A DNA stretch of 5,744 nucleotides, taken from contig CAMLRI010000169.1 in assembly GCA_946482385.1 (NCBI GenBank), positions 1 to 5,744 on the forward strand, given 5' to 3'. The translations under genes and the position numbers were made by a program. A model generated the notes under the pieces. The model made no database searches. It was not told the origin of the DNA and worked only from the letters and a program-made list of their open reading frames with translations. The stretch comes from an uncultured Cellvibrio sp. (lineage in GTDB: Bacteria > Pseudomonadota > Gammaproteobacteria > Pseudomonadales > Cellvibrionaceae). Numbering within the stretch: the first letter of the stretch is position 1; each line of letters starts with the position of its first letter. Below are positions 1 to 5,178 of this stretch, one piece after another.

Positions 1-853
1 TGCCCCAGCGCTGCACCAGACGGGCATTGACCAGTGAGGCAGCGCCGAATACCAGGGCCAGCACGCCAAAGTAAACGGCAAACAGTTCCCCGGTATTGAA
101 CAGCTCCTGAAAAATTTGCTGGCAGGAATTGAGGTAGCCGAGAAAACTGCCAAAAAACAGCCCCATACACAGGGTGTAACAGAGTGTGGGGTAGTTGCTG
201 ATGACCTCTTTAAAACCTGCTACAAAACCGGCGTGGCTAAAGGGAATGCGATATTCGGGCGGGAGGGTTTCCTCCAGCCGCCAAAAAATCCACAGGCCAA
301 TAACCAGTGCATAGACGATATAGAGCCCGAAAATAGCGCGCCAGGATGCCATCAGCAAAATCCCCTGACCCAGGGCCGGCGCTATGGCGGGCACCATAAT
401 AAAAATCAGCATCACCAGCGACATAATGCGCGCCATATCGTTACCGGCGTATTTGTCGCGCACTATGGACATCGCCGATACATAGGGCCCGGCAATGCCC
501 AGCCCCTGGATAAAACGGCCAACTAACAGGCCAGTGAGATCATCGGCGAAAAAACAAATACTGCTCCCCAGCACTATCAGCAGTATGCCGGCGTAAAGGA
601 TTTTCTTGCGCCCTGTGGCATCGGATACAGGGCCGCACACTAGCTGCCCTATGGCCATGCCCAAAAACAGGATGCTGATCAGGTACTGCGCCTGGTTGGG
701 ATGGGCGAGGGCAATATCCTTGGCGATAAACCCCAGGGCGGGCAGCAGCGCATCAATAGAAATGGCTACCACCGACATCATCAGGGCAATCAGCAGGATG
801 AACTCGCGGGCAGAAATCCGCGAGGGCGTCGGGTGGGTCGAGTAATCGGACAT
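1..853 (-). CDS. Bcr/CflA-family MFS drug-efflux transporter (3' part missing)
   Basis: Reverse-strand frame open from ATG (complement of 851-853) to the left edge, 284 codons; about 400 would be usual for the family, so the C-terminal third is outside the window. It is an inner-membrane protein with about eight visible hydrophobic helices (roughly residues 19-41, 56-75, 86-103, 106-130, 142-168, 173-192, 222-243, 256-278). Family signs: Asp34 in helix 1 followed by LLPAL, the MFS motif A GPVSDATGRKK at 74-84 between helices 2 and 3, RFIQGLGIAGP at 113-123, and VPAIAPALGQG at 154-164. Members export drugs such as bicyclomycin or chloramphenicol, or small metabolites, by proton antiport; the substrate cannot be read from sequence. 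AAGGA (complement of 861-865) lies 7 nt before the ATG and supports this start. It is divergent from the flagellar genes, so no functional link is implied. Assignment to the MFS is secure; the subfamily is likely. Confidence 0.9.
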   Translation of the reverse strand, partial: MSDYSTHPTPSRISAREFILLIALMMSVVAISIDALLPALGFIAKDIALAHPNQAQYLISILFLGMAIGQLVCGPVSDATGRKKILYAGILLIVLGSSICFFADDLTGLLVGRFIQGLGIAGPYVSAMSIVRDKYAGNDMARIMSLVMLIFIMVPAIAPALGQGILLMASWRAIFGLYIVYALVIGLWIFWRLEETLPPEYRIPFSHAGFVAGFKEVISNYPTLCYTLCMGLFFGSFLGYLNSCQQIFQELFNTGELFAVYFGVLALVFGAASLVNARLVQRWG

Positions 854-916
854 AAAAAATTCCTTGATCAAAACAGGCTTGTTTATAAAGCGGCTAGGTA
901 TTTATCGCCGGCGCGC

Positions 917-922
917 ATCATA
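917..922 (-). promoter_or_regulatory. Possible -10 element for the transporter gene
   Basis: On the minus strand the hexamer TATGAT (5 of 6 to TATAAT) lies 63 nt before the transporter start codon. No good -35 hexamer is found at 16-18 bp. CTGACA occurs 21 bp upstream, which is too far. This could therefore be an activator-dependent promoter or a chance match. Confidence 0.25.
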
Positions 923-932
923 GGCGGCTAGC

Positions 933-949
933 CTGACACAGATTGTCAG
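933..949. promoter_or_regulatory. Perfect 6-bp dyad, operator candidate for the transporter
   Basis: CTGACA (933-938) and TGTCAG (944-949) form a perfect inverted repeat with a 5-bp centre, about 80 bp upstream of the transporter start and just upstream of the possible -10 element. Its size suits a dimeric repressor such as a TetR- or MarR-type protein, which often control efflux pumps, but no regulator gene is in the window. The function is inferred from symmetry and position only. Confidence 0.35.
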
Positions 950-983
950 CAGATGGTTGCAGCATGATAGTCGCAAACTCCCG

Positions 984-1013
984 GGGCAAATCGACAGCTG
1001 CTGCCCGCTTTTT
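984..1013 (+). other. Weak terminator-like stem-loop in the divergent region
   Basis: GGGCA (984-988) pairs with TGCCC (1002-1006) around a 13-nt loop that itself contains CAGCTG. A run of five T (1009-1013) follows. The order of hairpin then T-run fits a plus-strand intrinsic terminator, but the stem is only 5 bp and no plus-strand gene lies upstream. It may insulate fleS from stray or antisense transcription, or be a chance structure. Confidence 0.25.
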
Positions 1014-1029
1014 AGTGTGTTGTTCATTT

Positions 1030-1070
1030 GTTGCCAGCCCGGCCATCAGCGCCGAGCAGGCCGGGGCAAC
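1030..1070. repeat. Long GC-rich imperfect palindrome
   Basis: GTTGCC (1030-1035) pairs with GGCAAC (1065-1070), and CCGGCC (1039-1044) pairs with GGCCGG (1059-1064). This gives 12 base pairs interrupted only by a 3-nt bulge (1036-1038), with a 14-nt loop. No T-run follows in either direction, so it is not a standard intrinsic terminator. It resembles the size and form of REP-type palindromes, but a second copy is needed to call it that and none is in the window. It lies immediately upstream of the presumed enhancer of the fleS promoter. Confidence 0.5.
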
Positions 1071-1071
1071 A

Positions 1072-1085
1072 GCCAATTGTTTGAC
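1072..1085 (+). promoter_or_regulatory. Candidate upstream FleQ/FlrA-type activator site
   Basis: This 14-mer ends in TTGAC and agrees at about 10 of 14 positions with the FleQ box as I recall it (GTCANTAAATTGAC, counting N as a match). It overlaps the left arm of an inverted repeat, TTGTTTG (1077-1083) and CAAACAA (1096-1102), with a 12-bp spacer. Relative to the predicted fleS transcription start it spans about -93 to -80, a usual distance for a sigma-54 enhancer. Known family facts: FleQ/FlrA activates fleSR/flrBC. Binding here is inferred. Confidence 0.4.
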
Positions 1086-1107
1086 TCCTTATGCGCAAAC
1101 AAATTTA

Positions 1108-1120
1108 TAACCTATTGAAA
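1108..1120 (-). promoter_or_regulatory. Near-consensus IHF binding site
   Basis: On the minus strand the sequence TTTCAATAGGTTA agrees with the IHF consensus WATCAANNNNTTR at 8 of 9 defined positions. It lies in an AT-rich stretch (about 1101-1136) between the presumed activator site and the -24/-12 promoter, where IHF normally bends DNA for sigma-54 activators. AT-rich DNA gives such matches by chance fairly often, so the position is the stronger argument. Confidence 0.45.
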
Positions 1121-1137
1121 AATATATAAAAAATAGA

Positions 1138-1154
1138 TTGGCATTGGGCTTGCA
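1138..1154 (+). promoter_or_regulatory. Sigma-54 (-24/-12) promoter of fleSR
   Basis: TTGGCA (1138-1143) and TTGCA (1150-1154) give GG at 1140-1141 and GC at 1152-1153 with exactly 10 bp between, the invariant RpoN geometry. The hexamers match the consensus TGGCAC/TTGCA closely. The predicted start of transcription is about 1165, leaving an 86-nt leader before the fleS ATG. fleSR/flrBC is a sigma-54-dependent operon in Pseudomonas and Vibrio, which agrees with this call. Confidence 0.85.
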
Positions 1155-1191
1155 ATAACTCCCTCAGAGTTCTTTTACCGTGCAAGGCGCC

Positions 1192-1205
1192 GATAATTTA
1201 TTGAC
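1192..1205 (+). promoter_or_regulatory. Candidate downstream FleQ-type site in the fleS leader
   Basis: This 14-mer agrees at about 10 of 14 positions with the recalled FleQ box and shares AATTNNTTGAC with the upstream candidate, exactly 120 bp apart (1075-1085 and 1195-1205). It falls at about +28 to +41 of the predicted transcript. FleQ is known to bind downstream of some Pseudomonas sigma-54 flagellar promoters, so the location is plausible. Its left edge also overlaps a GCCGATAA octamer (1189-1196). Confidence 0.35.
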
Positions 1206-1213
1206 GCTTTGTA

Positions 1214-1238
1214 CAACAACCCGATTCATCGGCTGTTG
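1214..1238 (+). other. Small stem-loop in the fleS leader just before the ribosome-binding site
   Basis: Inner stem CCGA (1221-1224) with TCGG (1229-1232) around TTCA, and outer stem CAACA (1214-1218) with TGTTG (1234-1238), separated by a small internal loop. The structure ends 3 nt before the GAGG (1242-1245) that serves the fleS ATG. It could tune ribosome access, or be incidental. Confidence 0.35.
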
Positions 1239-1250
1239 AATGAGGCAGTT

Positions 1251-2555
1251 ATGACGCAAGTAGTCACCCGTTTGGCCAAGGCAGCAAATTCGGCAAAAGG
1301 CCGCTTAAGCCTGTTGGCGAGCGCCCCTGAAGGTGGTGCGGCTGATACCAACCCGGACATCAACAAAGGCCAGGACTTAAAAAGCGCCTTTGCCCTGTTT
1401 AACCAAATGTCGCAACAATTGGCTGATTCCTACTACTTGCTGGAAAACCGCGTGGCCGAGCTTAACCAGGAGCTCACCAGCCTCAGCGACCAGCGCCTGC
1501 ACGAGCTGGCGGAAAAAGAACAGCTCGCCCATCGCCTGGAAAGCCTGCTCAACTTTTTGCCTGGTGGGGTGGTAGTGCTGGATTCCCGCGGCCGGGTATC
1601 CGAATGCAACCCCGCCGCCAAAGCCCTGTTGGGCGAGCCGCTGCAGGGGGAAATTTGGCGCGATGTTATCGCCCGCAGTTTTGCCCCTCGCCAGGATGAC
1701 GGCCACGAAGTCTCCCTGCGCGACGGCCGCCGCATCAGTATCCAAACCCGCAACCTGGGCGATGACGGCCAAATAATTTTACTCACCGACCAAACCGAAA
1801 CCCGCCGCCTGCAAAGCGAGCTGAGCCGCCATGAGCGCTTGTCGGCCCTGGGTAAAATGATGGGCGCACTGGCCCATCAAATCCGCACACCCTTGTCATC
1901 GGCCATGTTGTACGCCGGCCATTTGTGCAGCGGCAATTTGGACGAAACCCGCCGCCAACAATTTTCCGAAAAAATCCTTGGGCGCTTGAACAATATCGAG
2001 CGCCAAGTGCAGGACATGCTGTTTTATGTGAAGGGCGAGTTACCGCTCAACGATGTGATTAGCGTGGCGGAATTGCAGGATGCCTTGATGGACGCCATGG
2101 AAGTGCCGCTGATGACCAGCGAATCCCACTGCGATTGGCAAGTGCAATGCCGCGAGCGCTACATCCAATGCAACCGCGAAGCCTTAATTGGCGCGCTGCT
2201 TAATCTGGTTAACAACAGCATCCAGGCGGTGGAGCGCAAGGCGCAGCTGCGTATTGAATTCAACCTTTACCCCCAGGCACTTAAAGATGCGCTGCCCGCT
2301 GGCTGCGCCCATTTGGCCGACGAGCCAGCGCAATTGTGGATCCGCGTGTGCGACAAAGGCCCGGGCATGACCCAGGAACAATTGGCAACCGTGGGCGATT
2401 TATTTGTTACCACCAAGGCCCAGGGCACAGGTTTGGGTTTGAGTGTGGTGCAGGCAGTGGCCCGCGCCCATCGCGGTAAATTTGTACTTAATTCCAAACC
2501 GGGGCAGGGCACTTGCGCCAGCTTATTGTTGCCCTTTGCTACCCACCTGGCTTAA
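1251..2555 (+). CDS. fleS: FleS/FlrB flagellar sensor histidine kinase
   Basis: Cytoplasmic two-component kinase, 434 residues from ATG 1251, that phosphorylates FleR/FlrC to switch on later flagellar genes. No signal peptide or membrane segment is visible, as expected for this family. Order: a variable N-terminus, a likely coiled coil at about 55-100, a PAS domain at about 100-180 (LPGGVVVLDSRGRV at 103-116), and the HisKA H-box ALAHQIRTPLS at 206-216 with phospho-acceptor His209. The HATPase domain follows: N-box NLVNNSIQAV (318-327), G1 box DKGPGM (368-373), and G2 box GTGLGL (392-397). The HQIRTPL form of the H-box is typical of FleS/FlrB/AtoS-like kinases. The frame opens at a TTG (1209) 14 codons earlier, but that codon has no ribosome-binding site, whereas GAGG (1242-1245) sits 5 nt before ATG 1251. 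fleR follows after 43 bp, so the pair is an operon from the sigma-54 promoter. The signal sensed by the PAS domain is unknown. Confidence 0.94.
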   Translation: MTQVVTRLAKAANSAKGRLSLLASAPEGGAADTNPDINKGQDLKSAFALFNQMSQQLADSYYLLENRVAELNQELTSLSDQRLHELAEKEQLAHRLESLLNFLPGGVVVLDSRGRVSECNPAAKALLGEPLQGEIWRDVIARSFAPRQDDGHEVSLRDGRRISIQTRNLGDDGQIILLTDQTETRRLQSELSRHERLSALGKMMGALAHQIRTPLSSAMLYAGHLCSGNLDETRRQQFSEKILGRLNNIERQVQDMLFYVKGELPLNDVISVAELQDALMDAMEVPLMTSESHCDWQVQCRERYIQCNREALIGALLNLVNNSIQAVERKAQLRIEFNLYPQALKDALPAGCAHLADEPAQLWIRVCDKGPGMTQEQLATVGDLFVTTKAQGTGLGLSVVQAVARAHRGKFVLNSKPGQGTCASLLLPFATHLA

Positions 2556-2598
2556 GCGGCTGATTGTTTCGGTTATAGATTTTTTCAGGAGATATTCC

Positions 2599-4179
2599 AT
2601 GGCACTCGCATTAAAAAATGATTCCTACGCAGCCAGTATCAATGTGCTGGTAGTAGAGGATGACAACAACCTGCGCGAAGCCTTAAGCGAAACCCTGCAG
2701 TTGGCGGGTTATGTCATTACCGCCGTCAATAGTGCTGAAGAGGCGCTGCGGCAGTTGGCAACGCAAAGCGATATCCGCATGATTATTTCCGATGTGAACA
2801 TGGGCGGTATGAGCGGCCATCAGTTGTTAAAACAAGTGCGCCAGGAATACCCGCAAATTCCCATGATGTTGATTACCGCCTACGCCAGCATCCGCGAATC
2901 AGTTGAGGCTATGCAGCAGGGCGCGGTGGATTATTTGGTAAAACCTTTTGCGCCCAATACCCTGGTGGAAACTGTGGCGCGCCATTTGGGCGTGGCGCAA
3001 TTTTCCGGCGATGAACCTGTGGCCGAGGCGCCCTCCAGCCGCCAGCTGCTGCAATTGGCCAAGCGTGTGGCGCAATCGGATTCCACCGTGTTAATCGTGG
3101 GTGAATCCGGCACAGGTAAAGAGGTATTGGCGCGCTATATCCACGACCATTCACCGCGTCGCAATCAACCTTTTATCGCCATTAACTGCGCTGCCATTCC
3201 CGAAAATATGCTCGAAGCCATGTTATTTGGCCACGAAAAAGGTGCCTACACAGGTGCGCATACATCCAGCCCGGGTAAATTCGAACAGGCCAATGGCGGC
3301 ACCTTGTTACTCGATGAAATTTCGGAAATGGATATTGGCCTGCAAGCCAAATTGCTGCGGGTGTTGCAAGAGCGCGAAGTGGAGCGCCTGGGCGGCCGTC
3401 GCACCATTAAATTGGATGTGCGCGTGATTGCCACCTCCAACCGCGATATGCGCAACGAAGTGGTGGCGGGAAAATTCCGCGAAGACTTGTATTACCGTTT
3501 GAGTGTGTTGCCCTTGCAGTGGGCGCCACTGCGCGACCGCATTGAAGATATTGTTCCCCTGGCGGATAAAATCCTCAATAAACACGCCCACAAGCAAAAT
3601 CGCCGCGGTGTGGTCTTGTCGGCATCTGCCCGGCAATTGTTGATGGCCTACCCTTGGCCGGGCAATGTGCGCGAGCTGGATAACATTATGCAGCGCGCCT
3701 TGATTTTGCAGCCGGGGCGGGTGATAGATGCCGACGATTTGGGCTTGAATGCCGCAGGTAGCTACCAACAAGCGCCTAGCAATTACAGCCAAAAACCCAA
3801 TTTGTTACAGGCGGCCCAAGCGATTCAGGGCGCGGCCTATTTGCCTGGTGCCCAGGCATTGCAGGCGGGCTTGGCGGCCTACGGCCAGGGCGATGCGTTA
3901 TCCGCTTATCCGCAACAGCCGGGTGCTTTTGCCGTGCCGGGTTTTCACCAGGGTGAACCTGTAGCCTTGGTTAGCAATACCCAGGTGCAGCATTCGTCGC
4001 TGAACAACCCCGCACTGGGCAACGACCTGAAACAGCGCGAGTACGAAATTATTATGAACACCCTGCGCCTGGAGCGCGGCAGCCGCAAAAATACCGCTGA
4101 GCGTTTGGGTATTAGTGCGCGCACCCTGCGCTATAAAATTGCCCGCCTGCGCGAAGAGGGTTACAACATTTCCGAGTAA
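2599..4179 (+). CDS. fleR: FleR/FlrC sigma-54-dependent flagellar response regulator
   Basis: NtrC-type enhancer-binding protein, 526 residues, the partner of FleS. The receiver domain (about 14-130) has acidic pocket Glu20-Asp21-Asp22, phospho-acceptor Asp65, Thr93 and Lys115. The AAA+ domain (about 145-375) has Walker A GESGTGKE (168-175), the sigma-54 contact loop as GAYTGA (215-220, canonical GAFTGA), Walker B GGTLLLDE (233-240), the arginine-finger region REDLYYRL (294-301) and WPGNVREL (353-360). A long Ala/Gln/Gly-rich linker (about 386-475) precedes a Fis-type helix-turn-helix (about 478-526, with AERLGISARTLRYKI). All catalytic residues are intact. The start is fixed by AGGAG (2587-2591) 7 nt before ATG; the frame runs open further upstream inside fleS, but that part has no family similarity. 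As I recall, Pseudomonas FleR is about 50 residues shorter, the excess being the linker. Family role: activates rod, hook and other mid-class flagellar promoters with RpoN. Confidence 0.95.
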   Translation: MALALKNDSYAASINVLVVEDDNNLREALSETLQLAGYVITAVNSAEEALRQLATQSDIRMIISDVNMGGMSGHQLLKQVRQEYPQIPMMLITAYASIRESVEAMQQGAVDYLVKPFAPNTLVETVARHLGVAQFSGDEPVAEAPSSRQLLQLAKRVAQSDSTVLIVGESGTGKEVLARYIHDHSPRRNQPFIAINCAAIPENMLEAMLFGHEKGAYTGAHTSSPGKFEQANGGTLLLDEISEMDIGLQAKLLRVLQEREVERLGGRRTIKLDVRVIATSNRDMRNEVVAGKFREDLYYRLSVLPLQWAPLRDRIEDIVPLADKILNKHAHKQNRRGVVLSASARQLLMAYPWPGNVRELDNIMQRALILQPGRVIDADDLGLNAAGSYQQAPSNYSQKPNLLQAAQAIQGAAYLPGAQALQAGLAAYGQGDALSAYPQQPGAFAVPGFHQGEPVALVSNTQVQHSSLNNPALGNDLKQREYEIIMNTLRLERGSRKNTAERLGISARTLRYKIARLREEGYNISE

Positions 4180-4217
4180 ATCCTATTCCGGTGCGCCTGC
4201 CTGGCTTTAGCAGCCTG

Positions 4218-4442
4218 CTAGTGGGCGCGCTGGTTCTTTTTATATTCACTTGCCAATTCAAAATCGTATTCGCGCAGTTCCTTCAGTAAACGCTTTTCTT
4301 CCAGCATTTTTTCCAGCCGCCGGCGAAATTCCATATTGCGCCGGTGCTTTTGCACTTTGCTTTTGTTGACGACTATATCGGCAATAAATTCCGACATGGC
4401 CTCGTCGAGAATATCCCATTCCGCAGAAACCTGTGCACGCAT
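4218..4442 (-). CDS. Small charged helical protein of unknown function
   Basis: A 74-residue reading frame on the opposite strand between fleR and fliE. The ATG (complement of 4440-4442) is preceded by GAGGAG (complement of 4450-4455) at 7 nt, a strong ribosome-binding site, so I prefer it to an upstream in-frame ATG at 4562 that would add 40 atypical residues. The protein is very rich in Lys, Arg and Glu. It has a short hydrophobic patch, FIADIVV (19-25), then a continuous predicted amphipathic helix over about 27-70 (key stretch RRRLEKMLEEKRLLKELREY). No signal peptide, cysteine or zinc motif. I do not recognise the family with certainty; the RRRLE..LEEKRL..EL pattern recalls short PA3496-type proteins of pseudomonads, a weak resemblance. 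It is convergent with fleR (38 bp between stops) and divergent from fliE. No clear promoter was found. Function unknown. Confidence 0.7.
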   Translation of the reverse strand: MRAQVSAEWDILDEAMSEFIADIVVNKSKVQKHRRNMEFRRRLEKMLEEKRLLKELREYDFELASEYKKNQRAH

Positions 4443-4598
4443 GATGCCGCTCCTCTGGTGGTGTCTATGCCAAAAATCTACCCCCGGCGGGTGACAAGTG
4501 CGTGAAATTTTAGTGTCAGCTTGACGACAGCCTGGGGCGGCACCATAGCGGCTGTGTTTCACCGCTTTTGTTGTTGTATTGGTTGTCTATGCCACCTT

Positions 4599-4655
4599 GG
4601 CGGCAAATTCTGGTGTGGGCGGCAAATTCTGGTGTGGGCGGCAAACATTGGCCTG
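4599..4655 (+). repeat. 19-bp tandem repeat running into the fliE promoter
   Basis: Two perfect 19-bp copies (4599-4617, 4618-4636) of GGCGGCAAATTCTGGTGTG are followed by a third copy matching 14 of 19 positions (4637-4655). The TGG of each unit falls at 4611-4613, 4630-4632 and 4649-4651, and the last is the TGG of the -24 promoter element. The array therefore abuts and includes the start of the sigma-54 promoter. It could be an activator-binding array or a product of replication slippage. Confidence 0.9.
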
Positions 4656-4664
4656 CTTTGTGCA
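4648..4664 (+). promoter_or_regulatory. Sigma-54 (-24/-12) promoter of fliE
   Basis: TTGGCC begins at 4648 and GTGCA ends at 4664. GG (4650-4651) and GC (4662-4663) are separated by exactly 10 bp, the RpoN spacing. The -12 box has G in place of the first T of TTGC. The predicted start of transcription is near 4675, giving a 61-nt leader to the fliE ATG. fliE operons of Pseudomonas-type flagella are RpoN-dependent, which agrees. Confidence 0.75.
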
Positions 4665-4700
4665 AAATCCCTCCTAGCCGTGGTTATTTCATTAGAAATG

Positions 4701-4713
4701 CCAATTTTTTGTC
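4701..4713 (+). promoter_or_regulatory. Motif in the fliE leader resembling the fleS FleQ-type sites
   Basis: CCAATTTTTTGTC differs at 2 of 13 positions from CCAATTGTTTGAC (1073-1085) and fits AATTNNTTGNC shared with 1195-1205. It lies at about +27 to +39 of the predicted fliE transcript, almost the same offset as the downstream motif of fleS. The T-rich composition makes chance similarity a real possibility. Confidence 0.25.
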
Positions 4714-4735
4714 AGTGTTTTGCGGGATCTGGATC

Positions 4736-5113
4736 ATGACTGACCGTGTTGACATCAGCCGCTTACTTAGCGATATGCGCAGCCTCAAGGCGCAAACCCA
4801 GGTATTTCAACGCCCCGAGATGCCCCGGGCGATAGAGCCCATTGGCAATGGCCTGCGTCAGATAGGTGGCGTGGAATCCGCCACCAAGGTGCCCAGCTTC
4901 GGCGATTTAATGACGCAAGCCATCAATAAGGTGAACGAAACCCAAAAAGCCTCCAGCGCTATGGCCGATGCCTATGAGCGCGGCGTGGCGGGGGTGGATA
5001 TCACCGATGTGATGATCGCCTCGCAAAAATCCTCGGTGGCTTTTCAGGCGACTGTGCAGGTGCGCAATAAGTTAATCGACGCCTATCGCGACATTATGAA
5101 TATGCCGATTTAA
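4736..5113 (+). CDS. fliE: FliE flagellar hook-basal body adaptor protein
   Basis: FliE joins the FliF MS ring to the rod and is exported early by the flagellar type III apparatus. The product has 125 residues. The diagnostic part is the C-terminal half: [16 protein letters not shown] (55-70), then the block from Asp91 to Ile125 ([20 protein letters not shown], with a terminal YRDIMNMPI), typical of FliE. It is somewhat longer than the usual 100-110 residues because of a less conserved stretch at about 22-54. No membrane helix or signal peptide, as expected. The frame opens earlier (ATG 4568), but ATG 4736 gives the family-like N-terminus, lies downstream of the predicted transcription start near 4675, and has a modest GGGA (4724-4727) 8 nt before it. 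fliF follows after 65 bp with no terminator, so the two are likely cotranscribed. Confidence 0.94.
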   Translation: MTDRVDISRLLSDMRSLKAQTQVFQRPEMPRAIEPIGNGLRQIGGVESATKVPSFGDLMTQAINKVNETQKASSAMADAYERGVAGVDITDVMIASQKSSVAFQATVQVRNKLIDAYRDIMNMPI

Positions 5114-5178
5114 TCGATAGCCAATGCGATTGATGACGGCCAATAAAAAATTCAACGTTATTTTCAGGGTTACACATT

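Noticed and set aside
116..931. Several open frames on the plus strand opposite the transporter
   Set aside because: They are antisense shadows; the minus-strand frame gives a clear MFS protein over the whole stretch, and the plus frames have no family features or ribosome-binding sites.
1189..1196. GCCGATAA, a perfect match to the sigma-28 (FliA) -10 box, ahead of fleS
   Set aside because: No TAAA-type -35 box occurs at the required distance (1170-1177 reads poorly), and a strong sigma-54 promoter already explains fleSR; the octamer may be chance.
1209..1250. TTG start 14 codons upstream of the fleS ATG
   Set aside because: No ribosome-binding site precedes the TTG, while GAGG lies 5 nt before ATG 1251; the extra residues cover the leader hairpin.
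2443..2598. Longer FleR start giving a 52-residue N-terminal extension overlapping fleS
   Set aside because: The extension is the out-of-frame reading of the fleS 3' end; the strong AGGAG before ATG 2599 and the receiver-domain boundary fix the start.
3307..3792. 161-codon open frame antisense to fleR
   Set aside because: It lies opposite a highly conserved AAA+ domain and has no recognisable motif; long antisense frames are expected in GC-biased codon use.
4208..4220. Inverted repeat TAGCAG-C-CTGCTA between the convergent fleR and small gene, considered as a bidirectional terminator
   Set aside because: The 1-nt centre cannot form a full hairpin, there is no T-run on either side, and it overlaps the stop codon of the small gene.
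4473..4492. Minus-strand hairpin ACCC/GGGT followed by ATTTTT in the leader of the small gene, considered as an attenuator
   Set aside because: The stem is only 4 bp and no leader peptide or regulatory logic is visible.
4521..4549. Possible sigma-70 promoter TTGACG with 17-bp spacing to CATAGC upstream of fliE
   Set aside because: The -10 matches only 3 of 6 positions, and the sigma-54 promoter at 4648-4664 is better placed.
4568..4735. Longer FliE start at ATG 4568
   Set aside because: It would place the tandem repeat and the sigma-54 promoter inside the coding sequence and adds residues unlike FliE.
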